Below are positions 10,894 through 20,146 of a stretch of DNA of 64,000 bases, one piece after another. This stretch comes from Burkholderiaceae bacterium (GTDB taxonomy: Bacteria; Pseudomonadota; Gammaproteobacteria; Burkholderiales; Burkholderiaceae_C): assembly GCA_913776825.1 (NCBI GenBank), contig CAJYPV010000031.1, positions 1-64,000 of the forward strand. Reading direction: 5' to 3'. The stretch's first letter is position 1. Every line of letters starts with the position of its first letter. Position numbers and translations under genes: made by a program. The notes below the pieces were generated by a model that was not told the origin of the DNA, did not search any database, and saw only the letters and a program-made list of their open reading frames with translations.

Positions 10894-11988
10894 ATGGAAA
10901 ACCTGTACAACCTCGGCGCCACGCACCTGGGCGTGCTCTGGCCGGTGATCTGGAGCGTGCTCAAGATCGTCGCGGTCATCCTGCCGCTGCTGGGCTGCGT
11001 CGCTTACCTCACGCTGTGGGAGCGCAAGGCCATCGGCTGGTCGCAGATCCGTCCCGGTCCCAACCGGGTCGGCCCGATGGGTCTGCTGACCCCGATCGCG
11101 GATGCGGTCAAGCTGATCTTCAAGGAAATCATCGTCCCGGCAGCGGCCAACAAGGGCCTGTTCTTCCTGGGCCCGATCATGACCATCATGCCGGCGCTGG
11201 CCGCCTGGGCGGTCGTGCCGTTCGGCCCGGGCGTGGCGGTGGCGGACGTGAACGCCGGCCTGCTGTTCCTGATGGCCATCACCTCGCTGGAGGTCTATGG
11301 CGTGATCATCGCCGGCTGGGCCTCGAACTCGAAGTACGCCTTCCTGGGCGCGCTGCGGGCCTCGGCGCAGATGGTCTCGTATGAGATCGCGATGGGCTTC
11401 TGCCTGGTGATCGTGCTGATGGTCACCGGCTCGATGAACATGACCAGCATCGTGGTCAGCCAGGAGCAGGGCCGCTTCGCCTCGATGGGGCTGGGCTTCC
11501 TGTCCTGGAACTGGCTGCCGCTGCTGCCGATCTTCATCGTGTACTTCATCTCCGGCCTGGCCGAGACCAACCGCCACCCGTTCGACGTGGTGGAAGGCGA
11601 GTCCGAAATCGTGGCCGGTCACATGATCGAGTACTCGGGCATGTCGTTCGCGATGTTCTTCCTGGCCGAATACGCCAACATGATCCTCGTCTCGGCCCTG
11701 GCCGTGGTGATGTTCCTGGGCGGCTGGGCGGCACCGATCTCCTGGAGCCTGTTCGGCATGGAAGTGCCGGGCTTCATCCAGCAGACCATGGCCTTCTGGA
11801 ACTGGTTCTGGCTGTTCTTCAAGACCTTCCTGGTGGTGACCTGCTTCCTGTGGGTGCGCGCCACGTTCCCGCGCTACCGCTATGACCAGATCATGCGTCT
11901 GGGCTGGAAGATCTTCATCCCCATCACGCTGATCTGGCTGGTGATCGTGGGTCTGTGGATCCAGTCCCCCTTCAATATCTGGAAGTAA
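10894..11988 (+). CDS. nuoH: NADH-quinone oxidoreductase subunit H
   Basis: The membrane subunit joining the peripheral and membrane arms and forming part of the quinone tunnel. The 364-residue multi-spanning protein has the conserved [20 protein letters not shown] loop after helix 1 and the [17 protein letters not shown] loop with its quinone-site glutamates. [13 protein letters not shown] lies near the C terminus. The ATG at 10894 follows the nuoG stop by 13 bases. Confidence 0.97.
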   Translation: MENLYNLGATHLGVLWPVIWSVLKIVAVILPLLGCVAYLTLWERKAIGWSQIRPGPNRVGPMGLLTPIADAVKLIFKEIIVPAAANKGLFFLGPIMTIMPALAAWAVVPFGPGVAVADVNAGLLFLMAITSLEVYGVIIAGWASNSKYAFLGALRASAQMVSYEIAMGFCLVIVLMVTGSMNMTSIVVSQEQGRFASMGLGFLSWNWLPLLPIFIVYFISGLAETNRHPFDVVEGESEIVAGHMIEYSGMSFAMFFLAEYANMILVSALAVVMFLGGWAAPISWSLFGMEVPGFIQQTMAFWNWFWLFFKTFLVVTCFLWVRATFPRYRYDQIMRLGWKIFIPITLIWLVIVGLWIQSPFNIWK

Positions 11989-12003
11989 TCCGAGGTGCCT
12001 GCA

Positions 12004-12492
12004 GTGAGCTCCATCAAGGACGTCATCAAGAGCTTCATGCTCACCGAGCTGTTCAAGGGCATGGCCCTGACCGGCCGGTATTTCCTGTCGCGCAACATCA
12101 CGGTGCAGTTTCCGGAAGAGAAGACCCCGCTGTCTCCCCGTTTCCGTGGCCTGCATGCGCTGCGCCGTTATGAAAACGGCGAAGAGCGCTGCATCGCCTG
12201 CAAGCTCTGCGAAGCCGTGTGCCCGGCGATGGCCATCACCATCGAGTCCGATGTGCGTGAGGACGGCTCGCGCCGCACCACGCGCTACGACATCGACCTG
12301 ACCAAGTGCATCTTCTGCGGCTTCTGCGAGGAAAGCTGCCCGGTGGACTCGATCGTCGAGACCGACATCTTCGAATACCACGGCGAGAAGCGTGGCGACC
12401 TCTACTTCACCAAGGACATGCTCCTGGCGGTGGGCGATCGCTATGAACCCCATATCGCAGCCACCAAGGAGGCCGACGCCAAGTACCGCTGA
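12004..12492 (+). CDS. nuoI: NADH-quinone oxidoreductase subunit I
   Basis: The 23-kDa ferredoxin-like subunit carrying clusters N6a and N6b. The 162-residue protein has two classical [4Fe-4S] motifs, [16 protein letters not shown] and [16 protein letters not shown]. The GTG at 12004 is chosen because GAGG (11992-11995) sits 8 bases before it; an in-frame GTG at 11995 overlaps that site and is unlikely. The 81-base gap to nuoJ contains a small GC hairpin. Confidence 0.96.
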   Translation: MSSIKDVIKSFMLTELFKGMALTGRYFLSRNITVQFPEEKTPLSPRFRGLHALRRYENGEERCIACKLCEAVCPAMAITIESDVREDGSRRTTRYDIDLTKCIFCGFCEESCPVDSIVETDIFEYHGEKRGDLYFTKDMLLAVGDRYEPHIAATKEADAKYR

Positions 12493-12573
12493 CCGGTCAC
12501 CTGGCGTCCGGACCGCGAGCCCCAGCGGCTCGCCCGGATGCTGCGTGCCGGCGGCCTGCTTGCAGGAACCCGC

Positions 12574-13212
12574 ATGGATATCACTACCGCGCTGTTCTAC
12601 GTTTTTTCGCTCGTGTTGCTGGGTGCTTCGTTCCGTGTCATCACGGCCAGCAGCACCGTGCACTCGGCCCTGTTCCTGATCCTGGCCTTCTTCAACGCGT
12701 CCTGCATCTGGATGCTGTTGAAGGCCGAGTTCCTGGCCATCACCCTGGTGCTGGTCTACATCGGGGCGGTGATGGTGCTCTTCCTCTTCGTGGTCATGAT
12801 GCTGGACTTCGAGTCCACGCAGGTCCGCGAGAGTGTCTGGAAGCACCTGCCTCTGGCTGGCCTGGTCGGCGCGCTGATTGCGCTGGAAATGGCCGTCATC
12901 CTGATCGGCGGCTTCAAGGTGGCCGATGCGCCGGTGGCCGATGCCGCCGCGCAGCAGATGGGCAACGCCAAGCTGCTGGGCATGGCGATCTACACCGACT
13001 ATCTGCTCCCGCTGCAGATCGCTGCCGTGCTGCTGCTGGTGGCCATCATTGCCGCCATCGCGCTGACGCTGCGTGGCCGCAAGGACTCGCGCCATCAGGA
13101 CGCCTCGCAGCAGGTCAAGGTCAAGAAGGCCGACCGTCTGCGCATCGTGAAGGTGGCCCCGACCATCGAGCAGCCGGCCGTGCCGGTCGAGAAGAACGAA
13201 GGAGCCGCATGA
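12574..13212 (+). CDS. nuoJ: NADH-quinone oxidoreductase subunit J
   Basis: Membrane-arm subunit with five predicted transmembrane helices in the first 170 residues, including the conserved [15 protein letters not shown] stretch that contains the flexible pi-bulge helix. The 212-residue protein has a basic cytoplasmic tail ([20 protein letters not shown]). GCAGGA lies about 7 bases before the ATG. The stop overlaps the nuoK start. Confidence 0.96.
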   Translation: MDITTALFYVFSLVLLGASFRVITASSTVHSALFLILAFFNASCIWMLLKAEFLAITLVLVYIGAVMVLFLFVVMMLDFESTQVRESVWKHLPLAGLVGALIALEMAVILIGGFKVADAPVADAAAQQMGNAKLLGMAIYTDYLLPLQIAAVLLLVAIIAAIALTLRGRKDSRHQDASQQVKVKKADRLRIVKVAPTIEQPAVPVEKNEGAA

Positions 13213-13535
13213 TGGGCGCAGTCGCAACCAGCCTGACTCTGGGCCATTTCCTGACCTTGGGCGCGATCCTGTTCGCGCTGTCGGTGATCGGCATCTTCCT
13301 GAACCGCAAGAACCTGATCGTGCTGCTGATGGCCATCGAGCTGATGCTGCTGGCGGTCAACCTGAACTTCGTGGCCTTCTCGCACTACCTGGGCGACATG
13401 GCCGGACAGGTGTTCGTGTTCTTCATCCTCACCGTGGCGGCAGCCGAATCGGCGATCGGCCTGGCCATCCTGGTGGTGCTGTTCCGCAACCGCAGCAGCA
13501 TCAACGTGGAAGAGCTGGACGCCCTGAAGGGCTGA
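13209..13535 (+). CDS. nuoK: NADH-quinone oxidoreductase subunit K
   Basis: Small antiporter-like membrane subunit, 108 residues with three transmembrane helices. The conserved membrane glutamates lie in [19 protein letters not shown] and in [14 protein letters not shown], and the protein ends [10 protein letters not shown] as in other betaproteobacteria. ATG at 13209 overlaps the nuoJ stop (ATGA), suggesting translational coupling. ATG at 13212 is a possible alternative. Confidence 0.96.
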   Translation: MMGAVATSLTLGHFLTLGAILFALSVIGIFLNRKNLIVLLMAIELMLLAVNLNFVAFSHYLGDMAGQVFVFFILTVAAAESAIGLAILVVLFRNRSSINVEELDALKG

Positions 13536-13560
13536 CGAGAGTCAGGAAGCGAGAAAAACA

Positions 13561-15609
13561 ATGTCTGCAACACTCTCTCAGAACATGCTGCTGGCGGTGC
13601 CGCTGGCGCCGCTGGTCGGCGCCATCGTGGCGGGCCTGTTCGGCAAGCAGGTGGGGCGCCGCGGCGCGCACACGGTGACCATCCTGGGCGTGCTGATCGC
13701 CCTGATCATCTCGGCGATGACGCTGCGTTCGGTGGTCCAGGACGGCGCCCGCTTCAACCAGACCGTCTATGAATGGATGGTGCTGGGCGGCCTGAAGATG
13801 GAAGTCGGCTTCATGATCGACGGCCTGTCCGCGATGATGATGTGCGTGGTGACCTTCGTCTCGCTGATGGTGCACATCTACACCATCGGCTACATGGAGG
13901 AAGACCCCGGCTACCAGCGCTTCTTCAGCTACATCTCGCTGTTCACCTTCAGCATGCTGATGCTGGTGATGAGCAACAACATGCTGCAGCTGTTCTTCGG
14001 CTGGGAAGCGGTGGGCCTGGTGTCGTATCTGCTGATCGGCTTCTGGTACACCAAGCCGACGGCGATCTTCGCCAACATGAAGGCCTTCCTGGTCAACCGC
14101 GTGGGTGACTTCGGCTTCATCCTCGGCATCGGCCTGCTGGTGGCCTACGGTGGTTCGCTGAACTACACCGAGACCTTCGCCAAGGCCAACGAGCTGGCCG
14201 CGATCAAGTTCCCCGGCCAGGACTGGATGATGCTGACCGTGGCCTGCATCTGCCTGTTCATCGGCGCGATGGGCAAGTCGGCGCAGTTCCCGCTGCATGT
14301 CTGGCTGCCGGACTCGATGGAAGGCCCGACCCCGATCTCCGCGCTGATCCACGCCGCCACGATGGTGACGGCCGGCATCTTCATGGTGTCGCGCTTCAGC
14401 CCGCTGTTCGAGCTGTCGGACGTCGCGCTGAACTTCGTGATGGTGATCGGTGCGATCACGGCGCTGTTCATGGGCTTCCTGGGCATCATCCAGAACGACA
14501 TCAAGCGCGTGGTGGCCTATTCCACGCTGTCGCAGCTGGGCTACATGACCGTGGCGCTGGGCGCGTCGGCCTACTCGGTCGCCGTGTTCCACCTGATGAC
14601 CCACGCGTTCTTCAAGGCGCTGCTGTTCCTGGGCGCGGGCTCGGTGATCATCGGCATGCACCATGACCAGGACATCCGCAACATGGGCGGCCTGTGGAAG
14701 TACATGCGCATCACCTGGTTCACCTCGCTGGTGGGTTCGCTGGCGCTGATCGGCACGCCGTTGCTCTCGGGTTTCTACTCGAAGGATTCGATCATCGAAG
14801 CCGTCGCGGCCAGCCATCTGCCGGGTGCGTCGTTCGCCTACTTCGCGGTGGTGGCCGGCGTGTTCGTGACCGCCTTCTACAGCTTCCGGATGTTCTTCCT
14901 GGTCTTCCACGGCAAGGAGCATTTCCATCACAAGCCGTTCCCGGGCGAGCATGACCACCATGACGACCACGACGACCACGGCCATGGCCACGACCACACG
15001 CCGAAGGAGTCGAAGTGGGTGGTGACGGTGCCGCTGATCCTGCTGGCGATTCCGTCGGCGGTGATCGGTTACCTGACCATCGAACGGATGCTGTATGGCG
15101 ACTTCTTCAAGGACGCCATCTTCATCAACCACGAGCTGCACCATGCCATGCATGAGCTGCGTGAGGAGTTCAGCAGCGCCGCCGGCATGGCAGCGCACAG
15201 CTTCAAGACCCTGCCGCTGTGGCTGGCCTTCGCCGGCGTGCTGACCGCCTATGTGTTCTACATGGTGGCGCCGCAGATCCCGGCCTGGTTCGCCCGTGTG
15301 CTCCGCCCGCTCATCACGGTGATGGAGAACAAGTACTACATGGACTGGTTCAACGAGAACGTGCTGGCGCGTGGCGCCCGTCTGCTCGGCACCGGCCTGT
15401 GGAAGGGCGGCGATCAGGGCCTGATCGACGGCGTGCTGATCAACGGCTCGGCGCGCACCGTGGGCGGCATCGCCGGCCTGGTGCGGCTGATCCAGACCGG
15501 CCACCTGTACTGGTATGCGCTGGTCATGATCCTGGGTGTGGTGGGTCTGATGACCTGGCAGCTGTGGCCTTACATGGGGCCCCAATTCAAGGCCGTGTTC
15601 GGCCTCTGA
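13561..15609 (+). CDS. nuoL: NADH-quinone oxidoreductase subunit L
   Basis: The distal proton-pumping antiporter-like subunit (682 residues, about 16 helices plus the long lateral helix). Landmarks include FFGWEAVGLVSYLLIGFW, the proton-channel region GKSAQFPLHVWLPDSMEGPT and ALIHAATMVTAGIFMV. A loop at residues 454-479 is extremely rich in His and Asp. The start ATG follows nuoK by 25 bases with a GAAGCGAGAAA leader, and nuoM follows by 18 bases. Confidence 0.98.
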   Translation: MSATLSQNMLLAVPLAPLVGAIVAGLFGKQVGRRGAHTVTILGVLIALIISAMTLRSVVQDGARFNQTVYEWMVLGGLKMEVGFMIDGLSAMMMCVVTFVSLMVHIYTIGYMEEDPGYQRFFSYISLFTFSMLMLVMSNNMLQLFFGWEAVGLVSYLLIGFWYTKPTAIFANMKAFLVNRVGDFGFILGIGLLVAYGGSLNYTETFAKANELAAIKFPGQDWMMLTVACICLFIGAMGKSAQFPLHVWLPDSMEGPTPISALIHAATMVTAGIFMVSRFSPLFELSDVALNFVMVIGAITALFMGFLGIIQNDIKRVVAYSTLSQLGYMTVALGASAYSVAVFHLMTHAFFKALLFLGAGSVIIGMHHDQDIRNMGGLWKYMRITWFTSLVGSLALIGTPLLSGFYSKDSIIEAVAASHLPGASFAYFAVVAGVFVTAFYSFRMFFLVFHGKEHFHHKPFPGEHDHHDDHDDHGHGHDHTPKESKWVVTVPLILLAIPSAVIGYLTIERMLYGDFFKDAIFINHELHHAMHELREEFSSAAGMAAHSFKTLPLWLAFAGVLTAYVFYMVAPQIPAWFARVLRPLITVMENKYYMDWFNENVLARGARLLGTGLWKGGDQGLIDGVLINGSARTVGGIAGLVRLIQTGHLYWYALVMILGVVGLMTWQLWPYMGPQFKAVFGL

Positions 15610-15627
15610 CGCGGGCGGAGAATAAGA

Positions 15628-17097
15628 ATGTTGCTAAGTCTGTCCATTTGGCTGCCCATCGTCTGCGGCGGTCTGCTGCTCGCGTTCGGCCGCGATGAAA
15701 ACGCCGGCGCGGTGCGCTGGCTGGCGCTGGTCGGTGCGATCGCCAGCTTCGCGGTCACCTTGCCGCTGGTCGGTGGTTTCGACACCACCACCGCCGCGAT
15801 GCAGTTCGTCGAGAAGGCGAGCTGGATCGGCCGCTTCGACATCAACTACCACCTGGGCGTTGATGGCATCTCGATGTGGTTCGTCCCGCTGACCGCCTTC
15901 ATCAGCATCATCGTGGTGGTGGCGGCCTGGGAAGTGATCGACACCCGCGTGCACCAGTACCTGGGCGCCTTCCTGATCCTGTCGGGTCTGATGATCGGCG
16001 TGTTCTCGGCCCTCGACGGCATGCTGTTCTACGTGTTCTTCGAGGCCACGCTGATCCCGATGTACATCATCATCGGCGTGTGGGGCGGTCCTCGTCGCGT
16101 GTACGCGGCCTTCAAGTTCTTCCTCTACACGCTGGCGGGCTCGCTGCTGATGCTGATCGCGCTGCTGTATCTGTACAGCCAGTCGGGCAGCTTCGACATC
16201 CAGGCCTGGCACCGCCTGCCGCTGCCGCTGAGCGCGCAGACCTTGCTGTTCTTCGCCTTCTTCGCCGCGTTCTCGGTGAAGGTGCCGATGTGGCCGGTGC
16301 ACACCTGGCTGCCGGATGCCCACGTGGAAGCGCCGACCGGCGGTTCCGTCGTGCTGGCCGCGATCATGCTGAAGCTGGGCGCCTATGGCTTCCTGCGCTT
16401 CTCGCTGCCGATCGCGCCGGACGCCGCGCGTGAATACGCCTGGTTCATGATCACGCTGTCGCTGATCGGCGTGATCTACATCGGCCTGGTGGCGATGGTG
16501 CAGCGCGACATGAAGAAGCTGGTGGCCTATTCGTCGGTCGCGCACATGGGCTTCGTCACCCTGGGCTTCTTCATCTTCAACGAGCTGGGCGTCTCCGGCG
16601 CGATCGTGCAGATGATCTCGCACGGCTTCGTCTCCGGCGCGATGTTCCTGTGCATCGGCGTGCTGTACGACCGCGTCCACTCGCGTGAAATCGCGGATTA
16701 CGGCGGCGTGGTCAACACCATGCCCAAGTTCGCCGCCTTCGCCGTGCTGTTCGGCATGGCCAATTGCGGTCTGCCCGCCACCGCCGGTTTCGTCGGCGAG
16801 TGGATGGTGATCCTGGGCGCCGTCGCGCACAACTTCTGGATCGGTCTGCTGGCCGCCACGGCTCTGATCTTCGGCGCGGCTTACACGCTGTGGATGATCA
16901 AGCGGGTGTATTTCGGCCCGGTGGCCAACGACAACGTGCGCACGCTGACCGACATCAATGGCCGCGAGTTCGCGATGCTGGCTGTGCTGGCGATCGCGGT
17001 GCTGTGGATGGGTGTGTATCCCAAGCCCTTCACCGATGTGATGCATCAATCCGTCACCGAGCTGCTCAAGCACGTCGCGGTGTCCAAGATTCAATAA
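15628..17097 (+). CDS. nuoM: NADH-quinone oxidoreductase subunit M
   Basis: The second antiporter-like proton-pumping subunit, 489 residues. Visible landmarks are FFEATLIPMYIIIGVWGG with the conserved glutamate of helix 5, the channel motif KVPMWPVHTWLPDAHVEAPT, and YSSVAHMGFVTLG. The GGAG ribosome-binding site lies about 9 bases before the ATG. nuoN follows after 12 bases. Confidence 0.98.
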   Translation: MLLSLSIWLPIVCGGLLLAFGRDENAGAVRWLALVGAIASFAVTLPLVGGFDTTTAAMQFVEKASWIGRFDINYHLGVDGISMWFVPLTAFISIIVVVAAWEVIDTRVHQYLGAFLILSGLMIGVFSALDGMLFYVFFEATLIPMYIIIGVWGGPRRVYAAFKFFLYTLAGSLLMLIALLYLYSQSGSFDIQAWHRLPLPLSAQTLLFFAFFAAFSVKVPMWPVHTWLPDAHVEAPTGGSVVLAAIMLKLGAYGFLRFSLPIAPDAAREYAWFMITLSLIGVIYIGLVAMVQRDMKKLVAYSSVAHMGFVTLGFFIFNELGVSGAIVQMISHGFVSGAMFLCIGVLYDRVHSREIADYGGVVNTMPKFAAFAVLFGMANCGLPATAGFVGEWMVILGAVAHNFWIGLLAATALIFGAAYTLWMIKRVYFGPVANDNVRTLTDINGREFAMLAVLAIAVLWMGVYPKPFTDVMHQSVTELLKHVAVSKIQ

Positions 17098-17109
17098 GGG
17101 CCCAACACA

Positions 17110-18588
17110 ATGAATGACATGAACTGGGTCGCGGTCTATCCCGAAATCCTGTTGCTGGTGCTGGCCTGCGTGGTGGCCCTGGTGGATCTGTTCGTCACCG
17201 ATCCGCGCCGCACGCCGACCTACTGGATGACGCAACTGAGCCTGGCCGTGGTGGGGGCGATGCACTTCGCCGCCTTGGGCGATGCGCCACAAGTCGCCAT
17301 GCAGGGCATGCTGGTGGTGGATTCGCTCAGCCACCTGCTGAGCGGTGTCTCCTGCATCGCGTTGATCATCACGCTGGTCTATGCCCGTCCGTATGCGGAA
17401 TCCCGCGACATGCTCAAGGGCGAGCTGTTCACGCTGAGCCTGCTGGCCATGCTGGGCGTGTCGATGATGGTGGCGTCCAACAACTTCCTGATGGTCTACC
17501 TGGGCCTGGAGTTGATGAGCCTGTCGCTGTATGCGCTGACCGCGCTGCGTCGTGACCACGCCGTGTCCACCGAAGCGGCGATGAAGTACTTCGTGCTGGG
17601 CGCGCTGGCCTCGGGCTTCCTGCTGTACGGCCTGTCGATGATGTACGGCGCCACCGGCTCGCTGTCCATCCCGCGCGTGCTGGAAGTGGTGGACTCGGGC
17701 GTGCCGAACAAGTCGGTGCTGGTGCTGGGCGTGGTGTTCGTCGTCGCCGGCCTGGGCTTCAAGCTGGGTGCCGCTCCGTTCCACATGTGGGTGCCGGACG
17801 TCTACCAAGGCGCCCCGACGGCCGCCACGCTGCTGATCGGCGGCGCGCCGAAGCTGGCCGCGCTGGGCATCACGCTGCGTCTGCTGGTCGAAGGCATGCT
17901 GGGTCTGGCCGCCGACTGGCAGCAGATGCTGCTGGTGATGGCCGTGGCCTCGCTGGTGGTCGGCAACCTGGCCGCCATCGCGCAGTCCAACCTGAAGCGG
18001 ATGCTGGCCTATTCGACGATCTCCCAGATGGGCTTCGTCGTGCTGGGTCTGGCGTCGGGCGTGGTGAATGGTCAGTACGGCCATGCGATGAATGCCTACA
18101 GCTCGGCCATGTTCTACGCGATCACCTATGTGCTGACCACGCTGGGCAGCTTCGGCCTGGTGATGCTGCTGGCGCGTCAGGGCTTCGAGTCCGAGCAGAT
18201 CAGCGACCTGGCTGGCCTGTTCAAGCGCAGCCCCTGGTATGCGCTGGTGATGGCCATCTACATGTTCTCGCTGACCGGCATTCCGCCGACGGTGGGCTTC
18301 TACGGCAAGCTCGCGGTGCTGCAGGCCATGGTGACCACCGGCCAATCGCTGTACCTGTGGCTGGCCGTGGTCGCGGTGGTGCTGTCGCTGATCGGCGCCT
18401 TCTACTACCTGCGCGTGGTGAAGGTCATGTTCTTCGACGAGCCGACCGACCGCTCCCCGCTGGTCGCTCCCGCCGACGCCCGTGTCGTGATGTCGCTGAA
18501 CGGCATCGCCGTGCTGGCGCTGGGCATCCTGCCAGGCGGCCTGCTGACCCTGTGCAGCGACGCGCTGGTTCGCGCGCTCTCGCGCTGA
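17110..18588 (+). CDS. nuoN: NADH-quinone oxidoreductase subunit N
   Basis: The third antiporter-like subunit, 492 residues. Landmarks are [37 protein letters not shown] and [16 protein letters not shown]. It completes the 14-subunit set, so this operon encodes the whole of complex I. A DUF2818 gene follows 15 bases after the stop and is probably in the same transcript. Confidence 0.98.
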   Translation: MNDMNWVAVYPEILLLVLACVVALVDLFVTDPRRTPTYWMTQLSLAVVGAMHFAALGDAPQVAMQGMLVVDSLSHLLSGVSCIALIITLVYARPYAESRDMLKGELFTLSLLAMLGVSMMVASNNFLMVYLGLELMSLSLYALTALRRDHAVSTEAAMKYFVLGALASGFLLYGLSMMYGATGSLSIPRVLEVVDSGVPNKSVLVLGVVFVVAGLGFKLGAAPFHMWVPDVYQGAPTAATLLIGGAPKLAALGITLRLLVEGMLGLAADWQQMLLVMAVASLVVGNLAAIAQSNLKRMLAYSTISQMGFVVLGLASGVVNGQYGHAMNAYSSAMFYAITYVLTTLGSFGLVMLLARQGFESEQISDLAGLFKRSPWYALVMAIYMFSLTGIPPTVGFYGKLAVLQAMVTTGQSLYLWLAVVAVVLSLIGAFYYLRVVKVMFFDEPTDRSPLVAPADARVVMSLNGIAVLALGILPGGLLTLCSDALVRALSR

Positions 18589-18603
18589 TCGGCGGCCGGC
18601 CAC

Positions 18604-18936
18604 ATGGAGCAGGGCGCTTCGGTCTGGTTGGTGCTGGCGGTCGCGTTGGTCGCGGCCAATCTGCCCTACCTCAGCACGCGCATCCTGCTGGTCGGACCTC
18701 GGCGTGAGCCGAAGTCCGCCGGCTGGCGCCTGCTGGAACTGTTCCTCCTCGCGCTGCTGACGCTGGTCGTGGGTTTCGCGCTCGAAGCTCGCCTCGGCCA
18801 GCGTTTCGCCCAGGGCTGGGAGTTCTATGCAGCCGCGCTGGCCTTGTTCGTGACGCTGGGTTTCCCCGGCTTCGTGTGGCGCTATCTGCGGCGCTCCCGG
18901 TCGCAAGTTCGAGAATTCGATGACGACGAACGCTGA
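18604..18936 (+). CDS. DUF2818 family membrane protein
   Basis: A 110-residue protein with two or three hydrophobic segments (about 6-23, 40-57, 75-93) and a basic C terminus. I recognise it as the DUF2818-type protein commonly found directly after nuoN in Burkholderiales. Its role is unknown; the position suggests a membrane helper linked to complex I expression or assembly (inference). It overlaps the following Nudix gene by 17 bases. Confidence 0.85.
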   Translation: MEQGASVWLVLAVALVAANLPYLSTRILLVGPRREPKSAGWRLLELFLLALLTLVVGFALEARLGQRFAQGWEFYAAALALFVTLGFPGFVWRYLRRSRSQVREFDDDER

Positions 18937-19555
18937 TCCCGACGCCGGCATCCCGCCGGCGGCCGATGCCGATCCCCATCTCCGCGAATTGCCGCTCGAC
19001 TCCCAGTGGGTGTTGCGCGGCAATTTTCTTCAGGTCAAGCGCGACCGGGTGGCGATGCCCGACGGCCGCGAAGCGACCCGCGAATACATCCGCCATCCCG
19101 GCGCCGCCGTGATCATTCCCTTGCTGGACGACGGCCGGGTGCTGCTGGAGCGCCAATACCGCTATCCGATGGGCCGGGTGATGCTGGAATTTCCGGCCGG
19201 CAAGCTCGATCCCGATGAATCGCCGCTGACCTGCGCCCGCCGCGAGTTGCTGGAAGAGACCGGTTATTCCGCACGCGAGTGGGCCTATGCCGGCGTGCTG
19301 CACAACGCGATCGCCTATTCCAATGAGCGCATCGAGATCTTCTTCGCCCGCGGCCTGACCGCCGGCGAGCGCCAGCTGGACGACGGCGAGTTCCTCGATC
19401 TGGTCGAGGTCAGCGAAGCCGAGCTCGATGCCCTCGCCGTCAGCGGCCAACTGACCGACGCGAAAACCCTGATCGGCCTGCTCTGGCTGCACCGTTGGCG
19501 TGCCGGTGCCTGGCCGTTGGTCTGGGAGTCCACCGAAACGTCGGGGTCCCGTTAG
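18920..19555 (+). CDS. Nudix hydrolase, ADP-ribose pyrophosphatase type
   Basis: A 211-residue protein with a perfect Nudix box: G-x5-E-x7-REL-x-EETG in GKLDPDESPLTCARRELLEE plus TGY. The preceding VLLERQYRYPMGRVMLEFPA is typical of ADP-sugar pyrophosphatases, which cleave ADP-ribose to AMP and ribose 5-phosphate. The ATG lies inside the end of the DUF2818 gene, so the two are probably translationally coupled. Substrate specificity is inferred from family resemblance only. Confidence 0.9.
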   Translation: MTTNADPDAGIPPAADADPHLRELPLDSQWVLRGNFLQVKRDRVAMPDGREATREYIRHPGAAVIIPLLDDGRVLLERQYRYPMGRVMLEFPAGKLDPDESPLTCARRELLEETGYSAREWAYAGVLHNAIAYSNERIEIFFARGLTAGERQLDDGEFLDLVEVSEAELDALAVSGQLTDAKTLIGLLWLHRWRAGAWPLVWESTETSGSR

Positions 19556-19564
19556 CATCTGATC

Positions 19565-20092
19565 ATGTTGGTGCTCAATCTGGCCTGCGACTCAGGCCAC
19601 GGCTTTGAAGGATGGTTCGGCTCCGCGTCGGACTTCGAATCGCAGCAAGCGCGCGGGCTGCTGAGCTGCCCGCTGTGCCAAAGCGTCCAGGTGCGGCGCA
19701 TGCCCACCGCGCCGCGCTTGAACTTGTCTCAAGCCACGGAGCCACCAGCGGCCACCTCGTCGCGTGGCGCAGCCGGGTCGGGCTCGTCGGGGTCGGCATC
19801 CTCGTCGTCCGGTGGCGCCGTGCCGGCGACCTCCGCTGCCAGCGAGGCGCCGCCGATGCTGCCCGAAGCCCTGCAGCGGCAGGTGATTCAAGCGGTGCGG
19901 CAACTGATGGCCCAGACCGAAGACGTCGGCAGCGGTTTTGCCGAAGAGGCCCGCCGCATCCATTACGGTGAGGCCGAGCCGCGCGGCATTCGCGGCCAGG
20001 CCACGCTGGATGAAGCCCGGGAACTCGTGGAGGAGGGCATCGAGGTGCTGCCGCTCGCCATCCCGGATGCGCTCAAGGATCCGTTGCAGTAG
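19565..20092 (+). CDS. DUF1178 family zinc-ribbon protein
   Basis: A 175-residue protein with the DUF1178 pattern. The N terminus MLVLNLACDSGHGFEGWFGS is followed by CPLCQSVQVRRMPTAPRLN, together a probable zinc ribbon. The C-terminal half is conserved (ALQRQVIQAVRQLM, GFAEEARRIHYGEAEPRGIR, EVLPLAIPD). A Ser/Gly/Ala-rich linker (about residues 58-98) separates the two. It follows the Nudix gene by 9 bases and is the last plus-strand gene of the nuo cluster. Function unknown. Confidence 0.88.
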   Translation: MLVLNLACDSGHGFEGWFGSASDFESQQARGLLSCPLCQSVQVRRMPTAPRLNLSQATEPPAATSSRGAAGSGSSGSASSSSGGAVPATSAASEAPPMLPEALQRQVIQAVRQLMAQTEDVGSGFAEEARRIHYGEAEPRGIRGQATLDEARELVEEGIEVLPLAIPDALKDPLQ

Positions 20093-20146
20093 CCGGATGA
20101 GGTGAGCGCGACGGCGCGCAGGCCGACGCGCGCGCCGTACCCGCGC

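Noticed and set aside
15634-19023. 1129-residue minus-strand open frame across nuoM and nuoN
   Set aside because: It is an antisense shadow rich in His, Gln and Arg; nuoM and nuoN on the plus strand are unmistakable.
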